Assembly (NCBI RefSeq): GCF_021890735.1
Contig: NZ_JAKKUR010000002.1
Location: 38,028 to 102,027, forward strand
Direction of reading: 5' to 3'
DNA from: Thermanaeromonas sp.
Lineage (GTDB): Bacteria; Bacillota; DSM-521; Neomoorellales; Neomoorellaceae
DNA: 64,000 bases
In this document: positions 29,340-38,986 of the stretch, piece by piece
Layout: each line of letters begins with the position of its first letter
Numbering within the stretch: the stretch's first letter is position 1
Program-made: the position numbers and the translations under genes
The notes under the pieces: model-generated
Told to the model about the DNA's origin: nothing
The model's database searches: none
The model's input: the letters and a program-made list of their open reading frames with translations, nothing else

Positions 29340-30083
29340 ATGATGTACTGCGAGGCCGATCTCCATACCCACACCATAGCTAGCGGCCACGCTTACAGCA
29401 CAGTGAAGGAGCTTGCGGAAGCAGCCCAGGTGAAGGGGTTAAAAATGATAGCCATCACCGATCACGGCCTGGCTATGCCTGGAGGCCCCCACGAATATTA
29501 TTTCAATAATCTGATATCATTACCACGTAAAATAGGTGAAGTAGAGATATTAAGAGGGGTGGAGGCCAACATCATCGATGCAGAGGGGCATCTGGACGTC
29601 CCAGAACATATTTTAGAAAAACTCGATATAGTACTGGCCGGCTTTCATGCCGGTACGGGGTTTGATGGGCGTTCCCAAGAGGAGTATACACGCGGCGCCT
29701 TGGCCGCTCTGGCCAGCCCTTATGTACACGTTTTGGTTCATCCCGGAAATCCGGACTTCCCGCTGGATCTTGAAGCTGTGGCCCAGGCTGCGGCGGCCAA
29801 CCGTAAGGCCTTGGAATTTAACAATAACTCTTTTTTCTATAGCCGTCCGGGCAGTTTACCCCGGTGCCAGCACCTAGCCCAGCTAGCTAAAAAATATAAA
29901 GTCCCTATTGTATTATCGAGCGATGCTCATGTATTTACGGCCGTAGGGAGCTTTATGCGGGCCTGGCAAGTGGTGCGGGGTGCAGGGATAACCGAGGATC
30001 AGATAGTCAATCTTACCGCCGCCAGGGTGAAGGAGTTCCTGGGGTGGCACCGGAGACGGCCGCGGACCGGCCGGGGGTTTTAA
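29340..30083 (+). CDS. PHP-domain phosphatase/phosphoesterase (YcdX-like)
   Basis: The 247-residue protein has the PHP metal motifs DLHTHTIASGHAYST, ITDHGLAMPG, GVEANI, GFHAGTGF and SSDAHV. Such stand-alone PHP proteins hydrolyse phosphate esters in a trinuclear metal site; the substrate is not predictable. ATG 29340 follows AAAAGGAG; an immediately following ATG at 29343 is also possible. radA begins 9 bases downstream. Confidence 0.9.
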   Translation: MMYCEADLHTHTIASGHAYSTVKELAEAAQVKGLKMIAITDHGLAMPGGPHEYYFNNLISLPRKIGEVEILRGVEANIIDAEGHLDVPEHILEKLDIVLAGFHAGTGFDGRSQEEYTRGALAALASPYVHVLVHPGNPDFPLDLEAVAQAAAANRKALEFNNNSFFYSRPGSLPRCQHLAQLAKKYKVPIVLSSDAHVFTAVGSFMRAWQVVRGAGITEDQIVNLTAARVKEFLGWHRRRPRTGRGF

Positions 30084-30092
30084 AATTGGGGG

Positions 30093-31460
30093 ATGGGTGG
30101 ACTGGCGAGGGCTAAAACTAAGTTTGTTTGCCAGGAATGCGGGTATGAGAGTGCGAGCTGGCTTGGCCGCTGTCCGGCCTGCGGTGCCTGGGATACGCTT
30201 ACGGCAGAGACCCTTCCTGTAAATTCACGCAGCACTAAAGCTGGTATCGGGACTGGAACAGGGCCGCCCGTGCCTTTGACAGAAGCCCCGCGGCCACAAG
30301 AAGACCGCCTGTATACGGGGCTTAGAGAGTGGGATAGAGTGTTGGGAGGAGGGCTGGTACCCGGTTCTCTCATTCTGGTGGGAGGCTCACCGGGGATAGG
30401 GAAGTCCACCCTCCTTCTCCAATTGGCTTACGCTGTGGGGAGCCGGTGGGGCTCGGTGCTTTATGTTTCCGGAGAAGAATCTCTGTCCCAGACCCGCCTC
30501 AGGGCTGAGCGTCTGGGAACGTTATCTTCTTCCATTTACTTACTTTCCGAGACCAGTGTTCCCGCTATACTGGAGCACGTAGAGCATTTAAAACCCGTGC
30601 TTTTAATTGTGGATTCCATCCAGACGGTCTTTATACCGGAGATACCTGTGGCCCCCGGAAGTGTATCCCAGGTGCGGGAGAGCGCAAGCCTGTTCTTGCG
30701 CGCGGCAAAAACAGGGGGTCTGGCCATAATTTTGGTGGGACATATAACTAAAGACGGTTTACTGGCTGGCCCTAAGGTTTTGGAACACCTGGTGGATTGC
30801 GTGTTGTACCTAGACGGGGAGGGCTTGCAGGGGTACAGGCTTTTGCGGGCCGTAAAAAACCGGTTCGGTTCCACCAATGAAATAGGTGTTTTCACTATGA
30901 CGTCCCGAGGTCTCATGGAAGTACCCAACCCTTCGGAGGTGCTTCTTGCAGAACGCCCCCAAGGCGTGGCCGGTTCAGTGGTTACGGCGTGCGTAGAGGG
31001 TACCCGGCCTTTACTTTTGGAGATACAGGCTTTAGTGAGTCGCACGAGTTTTGGAAATCCCCGGCGCCTTACAACTGGCCTTGATTATAACCGGGCCGCA
31101 CTACTTGTTGCCGTCCTGGAGAAAAGAGCCCAGCTTCCTTTGAGTCTATGTGATATTTACCTCAATGTCGCAGGGGGCATAAGTATCAGCGAGCCGGCAG
31201 CCGATCTCGCGGTTTGCTTGGCCGTGGCTTCTAGTCTAAGGGATAGGGCTGTAGACCCGCGCCTTTTAGTACTAGGGGAGGTGGGCCTGGCCGGAGAAGT
31301 TCGCGCCGTCCCCCAGATAGATAAGAGGTTGGAGGAGGCGCGGCGGTTAGGATTTTCCCGCTTCATCCTTCCGGAAGGGAATCGTACGGCCTTGGCAGGG
31401 GAGAAGGCGGAAATTTACTATGTGAAAAGCATAACACAGGCTTTAGAGCTGGCCATTTAA
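30093..31460 (+). CDS. radA: RadA/Sms DNA repair ATPase
   Basis: RadA is a RecA-related helicase that processes recombination intermediates. The 455-residue protein has the N-terminal zinc finger (Cys13, 16, 27, 30), Walker A GGSPGIGKST (97-106), the KNRFGST motif and a Lon-like C-terminal domain (DLAVCLAVASSL). Standard length. Confidence 0.96.
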   Translation: MGGLARAKTKFVCQECGYESASWLGRCPACGAWDTLTAETLPVNSRSTKAGIGTGTGPPVPLTEAPRPQEDRLYTGLREWDRVLGGGLVPGSLILVGGSPGIGKSTLLLQLAYAVGSRWGSVLYVSGEESLSQTRLRAERLGTLSSSIYLLSETSVPAILEHVEHLKPVLLIVDSIQTVFIPEIPVAPGSVSQVRESASLFLRAAKTGGLAIILVGHITKDGLLAGPKVLEHLVDCVLYLDGEGLQGYRLLRAVKNRFGSTNEIGVFTMTSRGLMEVPNPSEVLLAERPQGVAGSVVTACVEGTRPLLLEIQALVSRTSFGNPRRLTTGLDYNRAALLVAVLEKRAQLPLSLCDIYLNVAGGISISEPAADLAVCLAVASSLRDRAVDPRLLVLGEVGLAGEVRAVPQIDKRLEEARRLGFSRFILPEGNRTALAGEKAEIYYVKSITQALELAI

Positions 31461-31501
31461 GTTAACCGCAAATTAACTGGCTAGGCTTTCCTAGGTCAAC
31501 T

Positions 31502-31530
31502 TTGCCATTCCTACAAATATCTGTTATAAT
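31502..31530 (+). promoter_or_regulatory. Promoter of the PIN/TRAM-ispD-ispF operon
   Basis: TTGCCA (31502-31507), 17 bases, TATAAT (31525-31530). A second TATAAT at about 31552-31557 has no good -35. Confidence 0.75.
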
Positions 31531-31619
31531 CAAGACCGGGCGAAGGGGCTGGTATAATGTGGTGGGCGGTGAGGAATAATCCAGGAAAGAAAATCTAACT
31601 AAAGAAGGTGAGGAAGAAG

Positions 31620-32744
31620 ATGTTATACCTCTTTTTTCGGGGCGTGATATCTCTGGTGGGAGGCGCCCTGGGGTTTGCCCTGGCTCAAAGCGTTTTGAGC
31701 TGGTGGGTTGGCGTTCCCCCCGGAGCCAAGTACTCTCTTATAGCGCTCGCCACCCTTCTGGCCGCCCTAGCCGGCTTCGTCGTGTCCCGTCACCTGATCG
31801 AGGCCACCTTACAGCTCGTGCGCCGCCTGGAAAACAAGCTCCAGCGCCTTTCTGCTCAAGAGATAGTAAGCGGCGCCATGGGTCTTATCCTCGGACTTAT
31901 CATCGCTAATTTGCTGGGGGCCTCTTTTATACACCTGCCTTGGGTGGGCCCGTACGTACCCATGGCGGCAAGTATATTGTTCGGCTATCTGGGCTGGAGC
32001 TTGGGAACTAAAAGGAGGGAAGAACTCTGGGGTCTTTTTTCCTTTTTTAAGCTCACCTCCAAGGATAAGTCCAAAGGAGGATCTCCTGCCTCGAGCGCCA
32101 AGATTTTAGATACGAGCGTCATAATCGACGGCCGTATTGCGGATATTATCCGCACAGGTTTCCTGGAGGGGACCATAATAGTTCCCAGCTTTGTACTCGA
32201 AGAACTCCGCCATATAGCGGATTCCTCGGATGTGCTTAAAAGGAACCGCGGCCGCCGGGGGCTAGATATGTTGAATAAAATCCGTAAGGAGTTAGGCGTC
32301 AACGTAAAAATTTACGAGGAAGATTTTGAGGATGCTGTTGAAGTGGACACTAAACTTGTACGTTTGGCCCAGAAGCTCAAGGCACCCATCTTAACTAACG
32401 ACTATAATCTAAATAAGGTGGCGGAACTCCACGGTGTAAAGGTTTTAAACATTAACGAACTGGCCAACGCTGTAAAGCCCATAGTGCTGCCGGGTGAAGA
32501 GATGACTGTACAGGTTATCAAGGACGGGAAAGAAGCCGGCCAGGGCGTCGGTTATCTGGATGATGGCACCATGATAGTGGTAGAGAACGGGCGGCGGTTT
32601 ATTGGACAGTCCATAGCGGTCCTTGTGACCAGCGTCCTGCAGACTTCGGCAGGGAGGATGATATTCGCCCGGCCCAAGGCCTTTGACAAAAAGAATAACC
32701 AGCACCAGTCCTTGGAGCGGGGAGAATACCAGTGCCTTTCGTAA
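31620..32744 (+). CDS. PIN/TRAM domain membrane protein (YacL-like)
   Basis: This 374-residue protein has four hydrophobic helices in the first 120 residues, then a PIN domain (KILDTSVIIDGRIADI, ILTNDYNLNKVAEL) and a C-terminal TRAM domain. The family (YacL) is conserved before ispD in Firmicutes; nuclease activity is presumed but unproven. ATG 31620 is preferred over GTG 31608 because it begins MLYLFFRG and has GGTGAGG at suitable spacing. Its end overlaps ispD by 13 bases. Confidence 0.9.
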   Translation: MLYLFFRGVISLVGGALGFALAQSVLSWWVGVPPGAKYSLIALATLLAALAGFVVSRHLIEATLQLVRRLENKLQRLSAQEIVSGAMGLILGLIIANLLGASFIHLPWVGPYVPMAASILFGYLGWSLGTKRREELWGLFSFFKLTSKDKSKGGSPASSAKILDTSVIIDGRIADIIRTGFLEGTIIVPSFVLEELRHIADSSDVLKRNRGRRGLDMLNKIRKELGVNVKIYEEDFEDAVEVDTKLVRLAQKLKAPILTNDYNLNKVAELHGVKVLNINELANAVKPIVLPGEEMTVQVIKDGKEAGQGVGYLDDGTMIVVENGRRFIGQSIAVLVTSVLQTSAGRMIFARPKAFDKKNNQHQSLERGEYQCLS

Positions 32745-33466
32745 CCGCCCTGGTAGCGGCAGCGGGAAAAGGGCGGAGGCTGGGGCTGGGGTATAATAAA
32801 GTTTTCTTACACCTTAAAGGCCGTCCATTGTTGAGTTACAGCCTGGAGGTGCTAGAAAAATCTCCGCTGGTCCAGGCCGTGATAGTAGTCACTGCTCCCG
32901 GAGATGTGGCTAAATGTTGGGATGTGATAGGCCGCGGATATGCTAAAAGTATCCGGGTGGTAGAAGGAGGAGAAGAAAGGCAGGACTCAGTAAGTCAAGG
33001 CTTGAAAGCCCTGCCTGCGGAAACCGAGTTTGTGGCTGTACATGATGCAGCCCGGCCCCTGGTGACGCAAGAGCTTCTGGCAGCAGTAGTAGAAGCCGCG
33101 CTGGAGACGGGTGCGGCTATAGCAGCCGTCCCGGTACAGGATACCATTAAGCGTTCCGGGACGGCCGGAATAGTGGAAGGTACGGTTGACCGGGAGGGGC
33201 TGTGGGCTGCCCAGACGCCCCAGGTGTTCCGCCGGGATTGGTTGGAAGAAGCCCACAGCCGGGCTATGCTGGAAGGATGGCGTGCCACTGATGATGCATC
33301 TTTAGTCGAGAGGTGCGGTTACCCCGTTAGGATAGTGAAAGGTGATTACGGGAATATAAAGGTAACCACCCCCGTAGATGTGATTTTGGCCACCGCTCTT
33401 CTGGAAGCCCGCAAAAGGCAAGACTGGGCATTCCTCGGGGAAAGGAGGCCGGGGCCATACGCGTAG
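32732..33466 (+). CDS. ispD: IspD, 2-C-methyl-D-erythritol 4-phosphate cytidylyltransferase
   Basis: IspD makes CDP-methylerythritol in the non-mevalonate isoprenoid pathway. The 244-residue protein has the nucleotide-binding AAAGKGRRLGLGYNKVF, VHDAARPLV, and ATDDASLVE motifs. It partly overlaps the PIN/TRAM gene upstream and is coupled to ispF. Confidence 0.95.
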   Translation: MPFVTALVAAAGKGRRLGLGYNKVFLHLKGRPLLSYSLEVLEKSPLVQAVIVVTAPGDVAKCWDVIGRGYAKSIRVVEGGEERQDSVSQGLKALPAETEFVAVHDAARPLVTQELLAAVVEAALETGAAIAAVPVQDTIKRSGTAGIVEGTVDREGLWAAQTPQVFRRDWLEEAHSRAMLEGWRATDDASLVERCGYPVRIVKGDYGNIKVTTPVDVILATALLEARKRQDWAFLGERRPGPYA

Positions 33467-33951
33467 GATTGGGGTTTGACGTGCATCCTTTTGTCGAGGG
33501 CCGTGATCTCATCCTGGGAGGTGTAAAGATCCCTTTCGACCGGGGCTTAGATGGGCACTCGGATGCGGACGTTTTGTTTCATGCGGTGGCCGATGCCTTG
33601 CTCGGCGCAGCCGCCCTAGGAGACCTCGGGCAGCATTTTCCTCCCCATGATCCCAGGTGGAAAGGTGCCTCCAGCTGCGTTCTCCTGCAGGAGGTTTGGG
33701 ATAAAGTTAGCCAGTTGGGTTACCGCGTGGCGAACGTAGATACCGTTTTGGTGGCCGAAAGGCCGCGGCTTTCTCCTTATATACCTGCCATGCGGGAAAA
33801 CATTGCCCGGATTTTGCAAGTCGGAGTGGAGCGGGTAGGGGTGAAAGCTACCACTACCGAGGGATTGGGTTTTACCGGGCGGGGTGAGGGGATCGCCGCG
33901 CTGGCTACCGTCCTGCTTTTTCTTGACAGGGAGATCCCCCCGGACTTATAA
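33457..33951 (+). CDS. ispF: IspF, 2-C-methyl-D-erythritol 2,4-cyclodiphosphate synthase (likely ATA start)
   Basis: IspF carries the family motifs GFDVHPF (zinc His and Asp), DGHSDADVLFHAVADALLGAAALGD, and TTTEGLGFTGRGEGI. The first regular start, TTG 33469, gives MGFDVHPF, lacks residues that family members have, and lies 20 bases from the Shine-Dalgarno. An ATA at 33457 lies 8 bases after AAAGGAGG and gives (M)RVGLGFDVHPF, matching the usual N-terminus, so I place the start there. It overlaps the ispD stop by 10 bases. 164 residues. Confidence 0.9.
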   Translation: MRVGLGFDVHPFVEGRDLILGGVKIPFDRGLDGHSDADVLFHAVADALLGAAALGDLGQHFPPHDPRWKGASSCVLLQEVWDKVSQLGYRVANVDTVLVAERPRLSPYIPAMRENIARILQVGVERVGVKATTTEGLGFTGRGEGIAALATVLLFLDREIPPDL

Positions 33952-33964
33952 TGGGCAAAGGGAA

Positions 33965-34262
33965 GAGTAAAGCTGAGTTAAAAGAAAGGGTAAAGGCGAG
34001 GAACGGGCAGAGTAAGCGCGTTTGCCTCCTCCAGAGAGGGGCCGCCGGGGGCTGGAAGCGGCCCTAGGAAGGCAGGCGCTGAAGTGCGCCCGGGAGCCGG
34101 GTGGCCGAAAGGCTGAAGGCCTTAAGTAGGCTGCTCCGGGTTAGCCCCGTTAAAGGCGTAAGGCGCGTTCTGCGCTAAAAGAGGGGGAAGGCAGGCCTTT
34201 TGCCTTCCAAGCAGGGTGGGACCGCGGAAGCCCTCCGCCCCTGAAAGGGTGGGGGGCTTTTG
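33965..34262 (+). promoter_or_regulatory. T-box leader, cysteine-type, upstream of cysE-cysS
   Basis: The 363-base gap before cysE holds a T-box riboswitch. The T-box sequence AGGGTGGGACCGCG is at 34213-34226, followed by a terminator stem AAGCCCTCCGCCCC / GGGTGGGGGGCTTTT (34228-34261). Stem I has AGAGAG near 34033 and a GAAG-TGC segment with TGC at 34085-34087, a fitting Cys specifier. Uncharged tRNA-Cys would favour antitermination. Confidence 0.92.
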
Positions 34263-34314
34263 AGGTTATTTGGGTTTTAAAATGCTAAGTTGTAAAAGGG
34301 CGGGGTGGGTGTAT

Positions 34315-35031
34315 ATGTGGAGGCAGATTAAGCGGGATATTCAGGTCGTGTTTGAGCGGGATCCTGCAGCGCGTAGCGTCCTAGAGGTTATTCTCTGCTA
34401 CCCCGGCTTCCATGCCATTCTCCTCCACCGCATAGCGCACTTTTTCTGGTGCAAAGGATTTAAGCTTCTGGGCCGGGTTATTTCCCAGCTCAACCGCTTC
34501 TTAACGGGTATAGAGATCCATCCGGGAGCCCGTATAGGAGAAGGCTTGTTCATCGACCACGGCATGGGCGTGGTTATAGGCGAGACAACTGAGATCGGGA
34601 ATAATGTCACCCTTTATCAAGGCGTAACTTTGGGGGGCACCGGTAAGGAGAAGGGTAAGCGGCATCCGACCATCGGTAATAATGTGGTCATAGGAGCTGG
34701 AGCCAAGGTGCTGGGTAATATCTGTATCGGAGACAACGTAAAAATAGGGGCGGGTTCAGTGGTTTTGCGGGACGTACCTGCCAACTGTACCGTAGTAGGG
34801 GTTCCGGGCAGGATCGTGGTACGCAACGGCCGCCGCGTGGCGGATGCTCAAGTGTCCGAAATCGACCTGCGGCACGAAGATCTGCCGGATCCCGTGGCGG
34901 AGATGCTGCTCTGCTTGCAGCGCCAGATACAGCGGCTGGAGCGCAGGATCGAGGAGCTGGAGGGTAAATGCCATGAGCCTATATCTTTACAACACGCTGA
35001 CGGGTTGCAAGGAAAAGTTCGTTCCTCGTGA
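34315..35031 (+). CDS. cysE: CysE, serine O-acetyltransferase
   Basis: CysE acetylates serine for cysteine synthesis. The 238-residue protein has the N-terminal helical domain and hexapeptide-repeat left-handed helix: [42 protein letters not shown] and [12 protein letters not shown] 34315 ([13 protein letters not shown]) matches family starts. The tail overlaps cysS by 59 bases, an unusually long overlap. Confidence 0.94.
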   Translation: MWRQIKRDIQVVFERDPAARSVLEVILCYPGFHAILLHRIAHFFWCKGFKLLGRVISQLNRFLTGIEIHPGARIGEGLFIDHGMGVVIGETTEIGNNVTLYQGVTLGGTGKEKGKRHPTIGNNVVIGAGAKVLGNICIGDNVKIGAGSVVLRDVPANCTVVGVPGRIVVRNGRRVADAQVSEIDLRHEDLPDPVAEMLLCLQRQIQRLERRIEELEGKCHEPISLQHADGLQGKVRSS

Positions 35032-36442
35032 ACCGGGCCGGGTGAGCATGTACGTTTGCGGGCCGACTACCTATAACTATATCCACCTGGGTAATGCCCG
35101 GCCTTTGGTGGTTTTCGATACACTTCGCCGGTATCTGGAATATAAAGGCTACCGGGTGTTTTATATTCAAAACTTCACCGATATCGACGACAAAATCATA
35201 AAGCGTGCCCAGGAAGAAGGAAGCACCCCGGCTCAGGTGGCTGCCCGGTATATTGAAGAGTATTTCAAGGACGCCGATGCCTTAAATGTCCGGCGGGCCG
35301 ATTTTTACCCCCGGGTGACTGACCATATAGGCGACATCATAAAGGTAGTAGGAGACCTGCTGCGTTTAGGATATGCGTACAACGTAGAAGGAGATATTTA
35401 CTTTGCGGTGGACAAGTTCCCGGGCTACGGGAAACTCTCCCGCCGCCGGCCTGAAGAGATGCTGGCCGGTGCCCGGGTGGAAGTAGATGCCCGTAAAAAA
35501 AATCCCCTCGATTTTGCCTTATGGAAGAAGAGCCTGCCGGGGGAGCCGGCATGGGAAAGCCCCTGGGGTCCGGGAAGGCCGGGCTGGCATATTGAGTGTT
35601 CTACCATGGCCTTAAAATATCTGGGACCCAACTTCGATATCCACGGCGGGGGCGCGGACCTTATTTTCCCCCATCACGAAAATGAAATAGCCCAGGCGGA
35701 GGCGTGGACGGGTCAACCCCTTGCCCGTTTTTGGTTGCATAACGGGTTTATTACCGTAAACCGGGAGAAGATGTCCAAATCCCGGGGAAATTTTTTCCTC
35801 GTGCGGGAGATCCTTGGCCGCTTTTCACCCCAAGCCGTGCGCCTTTACCTCCTTAGCACCCATTATCGCAGCCCTTTGGATTTTGCCGATGAATACCTTG
35901 AGGAGGCCGAGCGCAGCTTCGAACGGCTAGATAATGCCCGCACTTTGTTGTCGGAAGCTTTAAAACGCCTGGAAGGAGAGGAGAAGGAAGCGGGGAAAGG
36001 CTACGTACCTGCGAGGGAAGAAAAAACTTCCAGCATATACTTGAAAGCAAAGGTAGAGGAACTGAGGGGCCAGTTTGAAAAAGCCTTGGATGATGATTTT
36101 AACACCGCCCAGGGCCTAGCCGTACTGTACGAACTGGTGCGGGAGATAAACAGCTATTTGCACAAAGGGGAAGCCGGGCCCGGAGCCCAGGAAGCATTGA
36201 AATCTGCTGCAGCGGCCCTCGAGGAGCTAGGTGAGGGGGTGCTGGGGCTCTTCGGCCCTGCTAAAAGGGCTGCTGACACCGGCCTGGTAGACGGCTTGAT
36301 AGAACTGGTGGTGGAGTTGCGGCAGGAAGCACGCCGAAAGAAAGACTGGGCTACGGCCGACTACCTGCGGGAGCGGCTTAATGCGTTGGGCATAACGCTG
36401 GAAGATACCCCCCATGGTACACGCTGGAAAATAAGGCGCTAG
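34973..36442 (+). CDS. cysS: Cysteinyl-tRNA synthetase
   Basis: The 489-residue class I synthetase has [18 protein letters not shown] (HIGH equivalent HLGN and a zinc Cys), [25 protein letters not shown] and [12 protein letters not shown] 34973 lies inside cysE behind GGAGGG. Behind a Cys T-box with cysE, it links Cys synthesis and charging. Confidence 0.96.
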   Translation: MSLYLYNTLTGCKEKFVPREPGRVSMYVCGPTTYNYIHLGNARPLVVFDTLRRYLEYKGYRVFYIQNFTDIDDKIIKRAQEEGSTPAQVAARYIEEYFKDADALNVRRADFYPRVTDHIGDIIKVVGDLLRLGYAYNVEGDIYFAVDKFPGYGKLSRRRPEEMLAGARVEVDARKKNPLDFALWKKSLPGEPAWESPWGPGRPGWHIECSTMALKYLGPNFDIHGGGADLIFPHHENEIAQAEAWTGQPLARFWLHNGFITVNREKMSKSRGNFFLVREILGRFSPQAVRLYLLSTHYRSPLDFADEYLEEAERSFERLDNARTLLSEALKRLEGEEKEAGKGYVPAREEKTSSIYLKAKVEELRGQFEKALDDDFNTAQGLAVLYELVREINSYLHKGEAGPGAQEALKSAAAALEELGEGVLGLFGPAKRAADTGLVDGLIELVVELRQEARRKKDWATADYLRERLNALGITLEDTPHGTRWKIRR

Positions 36443-36578
36443 CCCTCGTTAACTGACTTTTCCGGTGTTTGTATCCACTAGTACCTCCGGCTACAAAGTA
36501 AAAGAGCATTGCTCATTGATTCTAAACGGAAGAAAACCTGTGCCGGAAACCCACGGTTGCGAGAAGGGGAGAAGAAGC

Positions 36579-37307
36579 TTGAGGGTGGAGCTCATCGCGT
36601 ATACTCCTGAACCGGAGAAAATAGTGGCCGCGGCCGCCCGTATTTGTTATTCCCAGAAAGGGGCGGGCGAACTTATGGAAAACATGGGAGATGAAGAAAT
36701 AGAGAGGTTAATCGGCTTGCTTTTATCTTCAGGCCATGAGTCGCCCGTGGAACACGTTACCTTTACCTTTGCTATAGAAGGGGTAAGCCGGGCGTTATCG
36801 CACCAGCTCGTACGGCACCGTATAGCCTCCTACTCCCAACGCTCCCAGCGTTATGTTTCCGAAGAAAATTTTTCCTACATCGTGCCGCCTACGATAAATA
36901 AAGAACCGGAAGCCTTAAAGGTTTTTGAGGATTGCCTATCCCAGATAAAGGAGGCCTACGCCCGCCTTATAAAGCTTGTTCCCCGTGAGGATGCTCGGTA
37001 CATATTGCCCCAGGCCTGCGAGACCAAGCTGGTATGCACCTTTAATGCCCGCAGCCTTTTTAATTTTTTCCGCCTGCGCTGTTGCTCCCGGGCCCAGTGG
37101 GAGATACGGGAGCTGGCATTTAAAATGAGGGACGCCGTACGGCAGGTGGCACCCCGGTTGTTCGCCAAGGCCGGTCCTAATTGTGAAATTTTAGGGATAT
37201 GTTACGAGGGCCCTTTTAGCTGTGGCCGGGCTCCGGTGATCAAGTCTAGGGCAGAAGCCGGAGTAGAAGAGTACCGAGGGCGGAGAGACTTATGGGAGAA
37301 GTCATAG
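36579..37307 (+). CDS. thyX: ThyX, flavin-dependent thymidylate synthase
   Basis: ThyX makes dTMP using FAD and methylenetetrahydrofolate. The 242-residue protein has the RHRIASYSQRSQRY motif (RHRxxSxxxxSxR) and the QACETKLVCTFNARSLFNFFRLR region. TTG 36579 behind GGGGAG gives MRVELIAYTPEPE, like other ThyX; the longer frame to 36465 is not conserved. It overlaps rlmB by 16 bases. Confidence 0.94.
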   Translation: MRVELIAYTPEPEKIVAAAARICYSQKGAGELMENMGDEEIERLIGLLLSSGHESPVEHVTFTFAIEGVSRALSHQLVRHRIASYSQRSQRYVSEENFSYIVPPTINKEPEALKVFEDCLSQIKEAYARLIKLVPREDARYILPQACETKLVCTFNARSLFNFFRLRCCSRAQWEIRELAFKMRDAVRQVAPRLFAKAGPNCEILGICYEGPFSCGRAPVIKSRAEAGVEEYRGRRDLWEKS

Positions 37308-38047
37308 CCGGGCGCCAAGCGGTGCGGGAAGCGCTTAAGGCCGGGAGGCCTCTGCATAAGATATTAATAGCAGAAGGGGCAACAGGCTCCCTTCTTGGTG
37401 AGATTCAATCCCTGGCCCGGGAACGCGGTATACCTGTGTTAAAAGTAGAGCGTAAGGCCCTCAACAGGCTGGCCGAGGGTGTCTCCCACCAGGGGATAGT
37501 AGCCCTGGCTGCAGCCAAGGAGTATGTTGAACTAGAAGATTTGATAAGCGCAGCTAAGGCTAAGGAGGATCCCGCCTTCCTCGTTATGCTGGACGGGGTG
37601 GAAGATCCTCAAAATTTGGGGGCCATTTTGCGCTTGGCCGATGCTTGCGGCGTTCAAGGTGTAATAATTCCGAAACGGCGCAGTGCGGGACTTTCTTCCG
37701 CCGTAGCCCGGGCCTCGGCCGGAGCCGTTGAGTATGTACCTGTGGCCCGGGTGAGCAATCTTCGCCAGGCTGTGGACACCTTAAAAGATGCCGGCATGTG
37801 GATCATAGGCGCCGAAGGAGACGGGGAAACTTTGGCCTTTGAGGCTGATTTTACGGTACCTCTGGTCCTTATCCTGGGAGGTGAGGGAAAGGGACTTTCA
37901 CCTTTGTTAAGGAAACAGTGCGACATGGTAGTAAGGCTTCCCCTGCTGGGGCATGTAACTTCCCTTAACGTGGCTACAGCCGCAGCAGTTCTCTTTTACG
38001 AGGTGGTCCGGCAGAGAAAATTTCCCAAGGTGTTTCAGGAGACTTAA
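37292..38047 (+). CDS. rlmB: RlmB-like 23S rRNA 2'-O-methyltransferase (SpoU/TrmH family)
   Basis: This 251-residue SPOUT enzyme has the N-terminal substrate-binding domain (IAGRQAVREAL) and the knot motifs LDGVEDPQNLGAILRLADACG, LILGGEGKGLSPLL and LPLLGHVTSLNVATAAAVLFYE. It probably methylates 23S rRNA G2251 (E. coli numbering). Sits between thyX and sigH, the usual Firmicutes neighbourhood. Confidence 0.92.
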   Translation: MGEVIAGRQAVREALKAGRPLHKILIAEGATGSLLGEIQSLARERGIPVLKVERKALNRLAEGVSHQGIVALAAAKEYVELEDLISAAKAKEDPAFLVMLDGVEDPQNLGAILRLADACGVQGVIIPKRRSAGLSSAVARASAGAVEYVPVARVSNLRQAVDTLKDAGMWIIGAEGDGETLAFEADFTVPLVLILGGEGKGLSPLLRKQCDMVVRLPLLGHVTSLNVATAAAVLFYEVVRQRKFPKVFQET

Positions 38048-38071
38048 GAAGGGCAGGAAATTTTTCCAGTC

Positions 38072-38100
38072 TTGCTTGGGGCGCCTGTTTCCGGTATAAT
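38072..38100 (+). promoter_or_regulatory. Promoter of sigH
   Basis: TTGCTT (38072-38077), 17 bases, TATAAT (38095-38100), just after rlmB. A SigA-type promoter is implied. Confidence 0.75.
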
Positions 38101-38188
38101 TAATGGTGTCATTGGACAAGGTAAAAGCCTCCCGAAAACAGAGATAAAACCTAAACGACTACGGAGAAACCGGGGCGGAGGCGATGTC

Positions 38189-38833
38189 ATGAGCGTTGAT
38201 CTCCAGCGCGAAGCCTTCCAAACCTATGAGGTCATGGGGGATGAGGAAGTTGTCACGCTGGCCCAAGGGGGGGACGATGTAGCCCAAGAATATCTCATAA
38301 ATAAGTACCGCAACTTCGTGCGAGCCAAAGCACGTGCTTACTTCCTAGTGGGGGCCGATCGGGAAGACATCATTCAGGAAGGCATGATAGGCCTCTATAA
38401 AGCCATCCGGGATTTCCGTGGAGATAAACTTTCCTCCTTCCGTGCCTTTGCCGAACTATGCATAACCCGGCAAATCATTACCGCCATTAAAACAGCCACC
38501 CGTCAAAAACATATTCCTCTCAACTCCTACGTGTCCCTGAATAAGCCCGTGTACGATGAGGACTCCGACCGCACTCTGCTGGATGTTATTTCCGGCTCAA
38601 GCATTGCGGACCCGGAAGAGCTTATCATCAGCCGGGAAGAGTTTGATAATATAGAGGAAAAAATGGGCGAGATCTTAAGCTCCCTGGAATGGCAGGTACT
38701 GATGTCGTATTTAGAGGGTAAGTCCTACCAGGAGATAGCCGTGGATTTAAAAAGGCATGTTAAGTCGATAGATAATGCCTTGCAAAGGGTCAAACGCAAA
38801 CTGGAGCGGTATCTGGAGAAAAGAGAGGAATAA
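38189..38833 (+). CDS. sigH: RNA polymerase sigma factor SigH (Spo0H)
   Basis: SigH directs entry into sporulation and stationary-phase transcription. The 214-residue sigma-70-type factor has region 2 (DREDIIQEGMIGLYKAIRDF, FRAFAELCITRQIITAIK) and region 4 (LEWQVLMSYLEGKSYQEIAVDLK). ATG 38189 follows GGAGG. Normally rpmG-secE-nusG follow directly; here about 9.7 kb of other genes intervene. Confidence 0.95.
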   Translation: MSVDLQREAFQTYEVMGDEEVVTLAQGGDDVAQEYLINKYRNFVRAKARAYFLVGADREDIIQEGMIGLYKAIRDFRGDKLSSFRAFAELCITRQIITAIKTATRQKHIPLNSYVSLNKPVYDEDSDRTLLDVISGSSIADPEELIISREEFDNIEEKMGEILSSLEWQVLMSYLEGKSYQEIAVDLKRHVKSIDNALQRVKRKLERYLEKREE

Positions 38834-38929
38834 CAGAAATATGCCAGGGGAGCAAACCGTAAAAGTAGTTTATAGCCCTTTTTAAAGAGGAAAAGGAAAA
38901 TGAACAGGAAATTGAAAGTTTAATATGCC

Positions 38930-38958
38930 TTGACGAAGGTTGAAGGAGTTGTTATAAT
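38930..38958 (+). promoter_or_regulatory. Promoter of the tRNA-Tyr/fMet/Thr cluster
   Basis: TTGACG (38930-38935), 17 bases, TATAAT (38953-38958), ending 28 bases before tRNA-Tyr. A strong SigA-type promoter. Confidence 0.85.
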
Positions 38959-38986
38959 TAGTCTTGCTTCCAGCGCAAGTGCTCAA

